DNA from: Lojkania enalia
Taxonomy: Eukaryota > Ascomycota > Dothideomycetes > Pleosporales
DNA: 64,000 nucleotides
Direction of reading: 5' to 3'
Assembly: GCA_010094045.1 (NCBI GenBank)
Contig: ML986581.1
Location: 496,001 to 560,000, forward strand
Part shown: positions 55,745-64,000 of the stretch, in pieces
How positions within the stretch are numbered: the stretch's first letter is position 1
How the letters are laid out: every line of letters begins with the position of its first letter
The notes under the pieces: model-generated
Told to the model about the DNA's origin: nothing
The model's database searches: none
What the model saw: the letters and a program-made list of their open reading frames with translations, nothing else
Made by a program: the position numbers and the translations under genes

Positions 55745-57746
55745 CTACACCTCGAAAACGCCACCCCACCCAGCCCTTACATCGACAAAGTCCCACCTCC
55801 ACCCCTCCCAGTTCTTCAGGCTCCTCTTGACCTCCCTAACCCTCTCGATCCGTTTCCTCTGCTCCTCCTCCTGTGCCTGCCTGAATGCATCTTCGTCGAA
55901 TTCAAAATCATCGAGACTACCCAAACTGCCCATACTTGCCCCTCTATCCCTGTGGACCAACGGCTTAGCTTGCGACGCAACGTTGCTTCCGCGGCGAACA
56001 GACTCTCCCCTGAACGCTGCGATGCCAGAGTTGATGACATCCTGAAAAGACGAACCATGCCGCTGTTGTTGTCGGGATGGAGAGTGGCCAGAAAGATCCA
56101 CTTCGTCGAAGCCGGAACTATACGGGTGGTCAGAGTGATCGTCGAGTGCGGGCTGCATGGACCGCCTCTTGTCGCGCCACACACCCCTCCGTAGCTCAAA
56201 GTTCTCTTCTTCTAGTTCGCGCACTTTGGTCAGAAGTCTGTCTCGCTCTTCATCTACTAGCTCTTGCACGCTCGAGTCTTCAATGTTGCCAATGTCTAGT
56301 TTCCGGCGGCGCTGCTCGGCTTCGCGGAGACGGGCATTTTCGTTGCTTAGTCCTGTGACGCGAGTTCGTAATTCGGCTGCTTCACGTTCTACTCTCTTGT
56401 ACTCTTGTACGCGAGCTTGGTTCCGTGTATCGTTGTCACGGTGAAGTTGTGTGAGGGTTTCGATCTTCTTTTCCAGAAGCTCTGCACGCGATATCGAGTC
56501 TGAAGCTTTACGATTGGCAGCCCCAAGCTCTGCCTCCAGTTGTGCAATGCGTGTTTCTGCAGAAGTTCGTGATGATCCTTCAGATTCTGCGCGTTCACTC
56601 GCCTTCTCCAAGTTAGCTTTTAGGTCGGAAAGCTCTGTCTTGGTAGACCTTGCTTCTTGTTCGGCCTTTTCTAGAGACATCTCGAGGGAAGATATTTGAG
56701 TCAGGAATGCGCTCGCTTTGTTTATCTGGTCGGCGAGTTGTTTGTTGAGATTCGATATCTCGAGCTCGAGCGATTCAATTGTAGCAGACTTGGACGCTAC
56801 CTGCGCATTAAGGTCATCAATCGATGCGGTCTGGCCCGGCGACGAGGCGGAGATGCGTCTGGAAGATTTGGACGTTTGCGCTAGGAGCTGAGCAACCTGC
56901 CGCTTCAAGGACTCCACTTCCGTTTTCTTCAAGGACGTCAGCATGCATCTTTGAGACAACTACATGCCACAGAGGGGTGGATATGCTCACCAGCTTATCG
57001 GCCTCCTTGCCCCGCTCAACCGCTAGTGCGACATCGCCCTTCTCCTCCCTCAGTTGTTCTATCTCTTCTTCCGACTTCTTCCACCTGCGCTCGCCATCCT
57101 CTACATCGCCTACCAGTCGCTTATTCTCCTTTTCCAGCTCCTCGATACGCTGGGCCTGCTTCTCGTAGATATCCCTCGACACTTCTCCAATAGGTGTTGC
57201 TGCGGCAGGCGACATGGGCGTACCAGTCGCATCACCCCTATAAAAAGACGCGGACCGTAGACGCGATTCCACCGCAATAGAAGGCTTGTGAGCATGCGGG
57301 GAGGGCGACTTTGGCGGTAGTTCGGTGGGCTCATCGTCTTCGACGGGGCCTGGCGACGCGCTCGTAGCTTCGATAGGCTCTGGCACCGCATCCTCGGTCT
57401 GCTCTGCTGTCTTTTCGGCTGCGACTGAGGCTTCGGGTGCCGCAGATTCAGGCTTATCGTCCTTCTTCTTTGCTCCACCCGCTTTCTTCGCTTTCTGTTT
57501 CTTCAATTGTTCGTACTAAAAGTGGAACTATTAGCAAAAAAAAAATAATTAAAATTAAAACCAAAAGAGACCTAGTACAGGAAGCCTTCAAGCTGTATTA
57601 CCGCCAAAGGTTTCCTACGTCTAGGAGCGGAGCCCGTGCAGTCGAAACCAGGTGGTTGTAAAGCTTAGGATATGTTTTAGCGGACTACCTACTCTCTTCT
57701 TAGCAGCGGCGACCTTCTCGGCCTTCTCCTTGTCCTCGTCGGCCAT
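55745..57746 (-). CDS. Long coiled-coil protein (M-protein-repeat/golgin-like)
   Basis: Exons 57693-57746, 56991-57515 and 55745-56926 (introns 177 and 64 nt) give 586 aa. The N-terminus MADEDKEKAEKVAAAKKR runs across the splice into YEQLKKQKAKKAGGAKKKD. An acidic Pro/Ala/Ser region follows, then an almost continuous coiled coil from about residue 130 to 470 (EKQAQRIEELEKENKRLV, KTEVESLKRQVAQLL, EISNLNKQLADQI, RVTGLSNENARLREAEQRR). The C-terminal conserved patch has DEERDRLLTKVRELEEEN, GSSFQDVINSGIAAFRG and SLGSLDDFEFDEDAFRQAQ. It resembles fungal proteins annotated as M protein repeat proteins, probably vesicle-tethering or cytoskeletal. Function not shown. Confidence 0.8.
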
Positions 57747-60115
57747 ATTTGCGTTGCAGATGAATTATATCGTCGATAGTTATGGAATGCAGAGCTATTG
57801 AATGGTGATGATACCTAGCTCCTGGATTCGTTAAAGGCCAAGTGGTTTTGGGACGTCGTTGCTCAAGTTCACGCTAAGCTATATTGGGACGAGAAATATG
57901 TTACCTCAACATTCATCCCCCGAACCCCGCCAGAGAGGGCCGGCATACTTTACTAACTTGCTCAATAACGTTTAGATGGCAGATGAAACTTTATATTAAG
58001 CTTAGGAAATGACAGAACATTTCATAAACCATTCTACCACCAACGAAGAATCACACACAACATGAGAAGTATCTACGAATGGATTGCCATCACAGCGCCC
58101 GAAGAGATATATGATGCCACAAATGCAAAGAGCCATTAATGGCTTCAAGCGCAGCGAGCCATCATCATTGAGTTTTGTTCTATTTCTCGTTAATGTAACA
58201 GAAGAATCTAAAGTTTAGTACAAGATGCTGTTGTGTAACTCGTATTTAATTCATTAGGAGTCATTATTCCCTATGTTGCTATTGCTAAAAACCTATATAG
58301 ATTGGGAAATAGCCGTATCCCTCCTGCAGATAGACTGTCGAGGACTAAGATACCTCAGGGGAATAACCCGCATCTGTTCCAATATCACACTAGCATACCT
58401 CACTGCCACGCTTTCTGATCAGCAGCTTAATCGCTTTCGCCAGCTGCATGCCTCACATAAATTCATTGTAGTGCATTGAAATAAGTCTCTTGCCTTCAAA
58501 TAGACTTGTGGGTTCCTACTTCCAAGTCCCTATAATTTTATGTCTTCGTCTGTAGAGGCAGCAATAGTCCATATTCTATATACTACCGAAGAATGCCACT
58601 TTGCGAGAAAGACACCTTTGTCTCCGAGAACGATATATTTTACGTCCGTAAACGCAAGTAACAGAATATGATCTTACCAAAGTATTCTGAAAGGCAATTG
58701 GGAGACACTGGGTGCCTGAAGCCCGTCGTCTTCATACGCTTAAACAACTTATAGCAATTGGCCGATCTCAGATCAGAGTTCGATACCCAAACCCTGGATT
58801 TCTCCCAGTCAAAGTACAGGAAAAGAACTAGACGAAGAGCAATCAAGAAACCCCTCTAACGCTCTTCTCCGTTTCATACTTCGTACAAACCAGCTCACCA
58901 ATAAGCCCTAGCCCAAATCCACACGATCTTCCCACACACCACACCCCCTTGCTCAACCTACCTACCTCCCCATCTTCCGAAACACTTTCGTATCACAGCA
59001 GAACCCACCAAAAGCACCGTCGCAGCCATTCCATGGCCCCGTTTCCACCGCAACGTTGCTCTGCATCGGAGATAACAAGGGGCGGGAAGCTAAAAAGGGA
59101 TCGACCACACACCACATAATTTCAGGGTCTAAAGGGCCACAGGATCTGAACCCGTCCAACAAGCGGTACCACACGTGCAATATGCGCGTTTCAAACCGAT
59201 CAAGGATGGCAAGCAAATCTAGGGATATTGCGCTGCCTCGTGCTGGCCAGGTTGTTTCTAGCAGGGGACGCGTAGTCCCTCGTGGTTTCACCGGGGCCGT
59301 CGATCGCTTTTGATTACCGAAAAGCCAATAATATGGAATCGCATGCCAATCGTAAAAAGCTATATCATATTATCACACACGTCATGGACAAATGGTATTC
59401 GTGTTCAACCTTTGCATTTGATTCAATCGCGAAGTCCCTACTAGCTATCTATTCGCAACCCACAGATGCCGATGAGATTTTCCGCCCATTGAAGGTCGCA
59501 GTGATGCTTTGTTTTGGTCTGTAGTAGAAGAACCCGACCATGCAAAAGCCCTGATCGAAATGGTGCTCCTCCTAATAAAGGTTTAACCGCCTCTACCATC
59601 GATCACAAAATTTGAAAACCCATTGAAAGAGAGATTTGAAGTGAGCCAACGAGCTCTAGTGCAAATACCTCTCGAGGCATGTGCAACGCATGAGGCGAGT
59701 CCAATAGGACTATATACCCAGGATATTTGTAGGAGAAGAGACATGGAGAGACATCAAAAAAAAAGTAGTATAGAGTGAGCCAAAGGGCCAGTCAAAGTAT
59801 CCCAGATTCCGCATGCCAGAACCCTTAGATCCTCGTCGTTCCAGCACTTGGTAGAGATGAAGGAAAATGTGGTTAAAGAAAGTGTATGATCCGAACCGCA
59901 TACCCAAATGCACGCACGCCATTGCTGTGTGCCCCATTAAAAGATTTCGTACTCGCTGTAAACTCCATGTCATGCGAGAAAGTGGTGTGTGCCCAGTAAT
60001 AACCATGATTTCGTGCCATCAACATGTAGTTAGGTGCGAGACCAACTACAATCCTTCGATATTATGATGTAAATATGCGGAGGGTAACAGTATACCCAAG
60101 GGGTGTGTGATGTGT
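57747..60115. other. Gene-free stretch, 2.4 kb
   Basis: Largest gap in the window, between the coiled-coil gene start and the next gene's stop. Many short, stop-bound frames; the longest (58962-59291, minus) lacks any motif. I found no tRNA box pair. Function unknown. Confidence 0.5.
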
Positions 60116-62872
60116 TCAAGCCTTTGGGGTTTCCTTGGGCTTCCAAAACTGCATCAGCTTACTCAATCGCTTGTGCTTCTTCTTTGATTCCTTAGAAGGC
60201 TCAAGATACTCGGAGTGCGGTCGCTGCTCGATCGAGAGTTTGCTCTTCTCTGCAAAAGATGATCCATTGATCAATCGGGACAGACTGGCAATACTGGAAC
60301 GCTTGCGGCGACGAGATTCGACGCTAGGGATAGAACAAAGAGATGCCGATCGATCTCCAATTGCTCGCGGGCTCATCATGGGAAAAGCATTATGCATCGC
60401 GCTAGTCATCGTGGACCTGGATGAGGTAAGAGAGGGAACGTCATCCACAGAAATACGGAGTTCTGGTCCTGGCTCTCCAAAGTGTGGAGATGGCATTGCA
60501 CGGTAATCAGTGACGGAAGAGGCCGACGTGCCGAGTCGAGGGGTATCGAACGAAGCCTGGCTAGAGCGGAAATCGGGGGAGGAGAACGAAGATGCCAAGG
60601 TGTCAGGGGTCATCAAACTCTGCTGGGGAAGTGGAAGAGAGAAGTTCATGACCTGCTCGGTATCCTTCGTTTCGTCGGTTGTTCCTTGAGCAGTAACCGT
60701 CGAATCAGAAGAATGTGTCAAAGATGATGTTCGCGGCTCCTCGTAATCCTCGACGACTTCGAGAGGGCTTACATTCAACGATTGCTTCGAGCCATTGCCC
60801 ATTGGTACGACGGACGCAGACTTTGACGTATGTTGAGGAGAAATCGCCTCAGAGAACTCAGGCTTGCTCTGCTTGTCACGTCTTTTGATCCCGAGTCCGT
60901 CACTAAAATTCCAAGTGATAGACGCTCCGTTTTGACTATGGTCAGCTTCGACAACCTGAATCTTAGGTTCTTCAACATCTTCCTCTATCCGCTCCTCGAT
61001 AACCGTCGGAGGCATCCCAGTGGGTTTCGAGTCTGATGCATCCTCGTCTGGCTCTTCCTCCTCAAAAACATCCGCCATGGTATTGGCGGTCGCCACAGCA
61101 GAGTTTCGCAGCTCAAACGGGACAAGCTCGGGCGCGCTCTCGGTTCGGCGATGGTTCTGCATCAATCCCCCAGCACTGTGCATCGCTCGCCTGTGAGCTC
61201 CAAACCCACGTTGCTGACCTCTCGGGCTTGATCCATGCGGCGTATTAAAGGGTCCTAGGGCTGCATCCAGATCAATTACAGGGCTCATCGAGTCAGAATC
61301 GATACGCTTCAATTCTCGGGGCCTCCATGAAGCAATATCTGTCTCTAACTTCGGCTCCGTAGAAGTGTCCTCGGCTGGCGATACAATAGTAACGGTATTA
61401 TCTACGTCAAAATTGGCCTCGAAATCCATCTCATCAGATCCGTCCGTATCCTCCCCGTCAGATACGGGTTCTGGCGGAGGTGTTGGAGCTCGACCTTTTG
61501 TCTTCGAACCATGCTTCCCTTTTCTGGATATGATTGAATTTGCCCATGACTTCACCTTTCGAGGCTTCCGGTTCCCCTTCTTCGAAGCAGATTTGGACTT
61601 CTCGGCTTCGTCGGGAGCCTCATCTTCATCCAACATAGGCGAGGGAAGTGAGTCCAACGAAGCCGAAAGGGAAGCATCTGACGCGCTCGTAGGGAATGAA
61701 GTCTCTAGGTTATCATTTCGCCGGGATTCCAAACGGAAAAAGCCTCGTCGTTTGGTAGGGACACGGGGAGAAACCGGGCTAACGATAGCCGGGATAGGAG
61801 ATGCGGGCGAAACTGCAGACATTGGTCGCTTGCGGTTGAAGAAATCACCCGAGAAGGGAGAGCTTTTCTGCTTATCAAGAACGGCTCCAGCGGTACTCGG
61901 TCGACCCTCATTTTCAAAAGTAGTATTAAGCGAGGGCCGGCTCATTCGCACCGATGGGGGGCTAGATGTCCCAGCACTAATGACCGATGAGATACTACCT
62001 GTTGCAGAATGCCCTCGCACAGTTGACAATGATGTTTCAGTCTCGGACGAAATGGTGGAAAGCGGTCGGATGTACTCGACCTTATCAGAAAAGCCAACAC
62101 GAGCTCGAGAGGGGGGACGCATAGAAGAAGCATCAGGGTCATCCGCGAAAAAAGATGTATCCCGTAGCGATGGTTGGCTTATTGATTTGTTCACCGAGTG
62201 ACCGAATGCGAATTGATCCCCATCCATTGGAGTAACTGGAGCACTGTCAGCTCGTGTTGGTGCTTTGACATCAGCCGGTCGAATAATGGAAGATAAGTCA
62301 TGTGAGGATATGGCACCGGAACGACGATGAGCGTGGCCTCGCCTTCCTGCAGAAGGACCGGGACGAAGGGATGTGCTAGGGGGAGGGAGGACACCATCAC
62401 CCTTCGTCGGACTCGAACTCAGCAATGCAGCTCCTCCAGAACGCCCGTCGCCTCCTATAAACTCACTCCCACCCCGTCTATGGCCAATCGGTCTAGAGGG
62501 AGTCGTTGGCGTTGTCGAGACTGAGGGCGAGAGCGGCGGAGTTAAGGGACTGGAAACTGAACTGTTGTCGGCGCTGGCAGGATTGAAAGAGAAGTCTGGT
62601 AACGCATTGACAGATTTCTGTCGACGTCCTGGAGTCGAGCCCCGGCGACCAGCGGGATACGCTTGGAGAGACATTGGGTGAGCCTGCGAAGAACATTCAG
62701 AATCTGGAGATTGAGTATCGGGCCGGCGTTGGGGGAAGACGAAATCAGGATTGGGGACGAGCTCAATGGGACCAGCATTAGAATTCCGGCGACGCTGGTA
62801 AAGCGGTGAGCCCACATTGGTAGATTGCGGTGCCTGGGTAACCTGTTGTCGTGGCAGGGCGATCTGAGCCAT
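60116..62872 (-). CDS. Large Ser/Pro-rich disordered protein ('cell wall proline rich' type)
   Basis: Single exon, 918 aa from MAQIALPRQQVTQAPQS (62872); a 16-codon in-frame extension exists. No enzymatic domain. Highly Ser/Pro/Arg with many basic-Ser phosphosite-like blocks (YQRRRNSNAGPIELVPNP, GHRRGGSEFIGGD, SAGRRGHAHRRSGAISS). Conserved islands: FFRLESRR, RKPRKVKSWANSIISRKGK, ASITWNFSDGLGIKRR, and a basic C-terminus KKKHKRLSKLMQFWKPKE. Despite the usual label in Aspergillus annotations, there is no signal peptide, so it is more likely cytosolic or nuclear. Function unknown. Confidence 0.75.
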   Translation of the reverse strand: MAQIALPRQQVTQAPQSTNVGSPLYQRRRNSNAGPIELVPNPDFVFPQRRPDTQSPDSECSSQAHPMSLQAYPAGRRGSTPGRRQKSVNALPDFSFNPASADNSSVSSPLTPPLSPSVSTTPTTPSRPIGHRRGGSEFIGGDGRSGGAALLSSSPTKGDGVLPPPSTSLRPGPSAGRRGHAHRRSGAISSHDLSSIIRPADVKAPTRADSAPVTPMDGDQFAFGHSVNKSISQPSLRDTSFFADDPDASSMRPPSRARVGFSDKVEYIRPLSTISSETETSLSTVRGHSATGSISSVISAGTSSPPSVRMSRPSLNTTFENEGRPSTAGAVLDKQKSSPFSGDFFNRKRPMSAVSPASPIPAIVSPVSPRVPTKRRGFFRLESRRNDNLETSFPTSASDASLSASLDSLPSPMLDEDEAPDEAEKSKSASKKGNRKPRKVKSWANSIISRKGKHGSKTKGRAPTPPPEPVSDGEDTDGSDEMDFEANFDVDNTVTIVSPAEDTSTEPKLETDIASWRPRELKRIDSDSMSPVIDLDAALGPFNTPHGSSPRGQQRGFGAHRRAMHSAGGLMQNHRRTESAPELVPFELRNSAVATANTMADVFEEEEPDEDASDSKPTGMPPTVIEERIEEDVEEPKIQVVEADHSQNGASITWNFSDGLGIKRRDKQSKPEFSEAISPQHTSKSASVVPMGNGSKQSLNVSPLEVVEDYEEPRTSSLTHSSDSTVTAQGTTDETKDTEQVMNFSLPLPQQSLMTPDTLASSFSSPDFRSSQASFDTPRLGTSASSVTDYRAMPSPHFGEPGPELRISVDDVPSLTSSRSTMTSAMHNAFPMMSPRAIGDRSASLCSIPSVESRRRKRSSIASLSRLINGSSFAEKSKLSIEQRPHSEYLEPSKESKKKHKRLSKLMQFWKPKETPKA

Positions 62873-64000
62873 TGTGAAGCGGATGATGGCCTTGTGAAAG
62901 CAGTAATGCGCGGCGGTCAAGGCTTGACGAAATTAGGGATTGCACCGCCAACGGGCCTGCTACGATCTCCTTGGCCTAGGTAGCCAGATTAGCGGCATAA
63001 GATCCAAGAACCACTCGTTGGGGAAACAGGTGTCCGCAGCTCGGTTGGACGACGGAGTGTAAAGGTGCTACGAGTGGGAGTACAGCGGGATCGAGACGAA
63101 ACAAGCGCTCGACGAGTACAAGGCGCGGACGCGAATTACTAGCGGCAAGACACGGGTCAGCATACACATTGGAGGCTCGAGACAGAGGCCGGGCGGCGAC
63201 TCACAGTATACGTGTATGATGTGGTGGAGGAGGGGGAAATGGTTGAGCTGGATGAAGCCAGTACACCCAGAGATTAGAGAATGGCAGGGAAAATGAGCGG
63301 ACGGCTGCCCTCACGACCGATCGACAGCATGCGACTGCTGTCGAGAGCGATATGGTGGGGTTCCAGAAGAAGAGCGGCGGAGGAGGAGGGGGGGAGGAAG
63401 AGGAGAGAGGGTTGTGAGGCTCCAGTCGAGGGAAGCGGGAGCGTAGAGAGAGATAGCGAGAGTGAGGAGGGCTCAGTCGTTTTTGTCACGAAGCATGCTC
63501 CTGGATAGGCACACGCCAAGTTCTTGGCAGCAGGGATGGGTGTGCCGCACAGGGACTGACCGGGATAAGCCCTGCCGGTTCCCCTGCGTGCTGGACATGC
63601 ATTGGGAAGCTGCAGCCCGCGATGAGCGCAGGTGCTAGGGTGCAGGTCGGTGGTGTTGATGCGCTGCCCATCCTAATGTTGGCCGCCGTCCTCCAGGAAG
63701 ACACACACATACACAGTCGATACTGCGCACAGAGCAGAGCAGAGTAGAGTAGAGTAGCAAAACAGCAGCAGCACCAACCGCCTGTCCGGCATAGTATGAC
63801 CAAGGTACCCACCTACGCGTGCCGGCTTGACTTTGCGCGACTCGGGCCTCCGGCTCGTTCCTGAACGTCATCACTGCCGTCTGCCGCATCACGAGACTGC
63901 TAATTGAACCACGCCCAGGTAAACCCATCCGATAGCCGTTGGAGCAGTCTGCAGCGTCCGTTTGCGAGGGACGTAGGGCACGGAAGTACTGCATGTACGG
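62873..64000. other. Upstream region, low-complexity, to the window edge
   Basis: Purine-rich runs near 63380-63410 and a 5-bp tandem repeat. Short frames on both strands lack domains. Probably a long promoter or 5' UTR of the preceding minus-strand gene. Confidence 0.5.
63731..63757. repeat. AGAGC/AGAGT pentanucleotide tandem repeat
   Basis: Five units, the first two AGAGC and the next three AGAGT, in non-coding sequence. Confidence 0.85.

Noticed and set aside
58741..58800. Box-B-like agttcgatacc suggestive of a tRNA
   Set aside because: No matching A box or cloverleaf arms at the right distance on either strand.
61365..62201. 278-codon plus-strand ORF
   Set aside because: Antisense shadow of the large Ser/Pro-rich gene; no independent evidence.

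Overview
The window is nuclear DNA of a filamentous ascomycete (Pezizomycotina). It shows densely packed genes on both strands, mostly short introns (46-127 nt), GT-AG junctions with CTNA-type branch sites, and fungal families such as a siderophore transporter, a GPI-type GH20 hexosaminidase, a CYP52-like P450, Atg16, CSN5, and mitoribosomal proteins. I cannot name the species or class from sequence alone. I rebuilt exon structures by hand by joining frames at plausible splice sites. Where I give a protein length, the exon lengths sum to an intact frame.

Left part (0-23.7 kb) is mostly housekeeping: a small hypothetical gene, SPB1 (rRNA methyltransferase) divergent from a large serine hydrolase, RFA3 (smallest RPA subunit, three short exons), a decayed repeat-like gene and a possible LTR (7.7-9.7 kb), an NAD(P)-binding protein, and a CAAX-tailed class A Hsp40. 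A run with mitochondrial emphasis follows: MSE1, mitochondrial IF3, uL4m and mL38, interleaved with CSN5 and ATG16. It ends with a MEI4/Rec24-like meiotic gene. Several of these sit as head-to-head pairs sharing 0.15-0.3 kb promoters.

Middle part (24-44 kb) is more accessory: two 2-oxoglutarate/Fe(II) dioxygenases, a nine-exon siderophore-type MFS transporter, a glutamine-amidotransferase-like protein, a secreted LVIVD-type protein, a P450, a GH20 hexosaminidase, an F-box protein, and a serine beta-lactamase-like gene broken by two amber codons and a G-run frameshift. These genes are separated by 0.5-1.6 kb of sequence in which I see no gene. I do not see a coherent biosynthetic cluster.

Right part (44-64 kb): long low-complexity or coiled-coil proteins with long gene-free upstream regions, the HCS1-type helicase head-to-head with an endonuclease III (NTH1), a membrane protein of unknown function, and a perfect 40-bp triplicate repeat.

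I did not find a convincing new multi-gene system. The most notable points are a start codon apparently split by an intron, two apparent GC-AG introns, premature stops consistent with C-to-T change at CpA in two broken loci (RIP-like), MEI4 and RFA3 genes visible only after splicing, and possible MBF sites upstream of RFA3.
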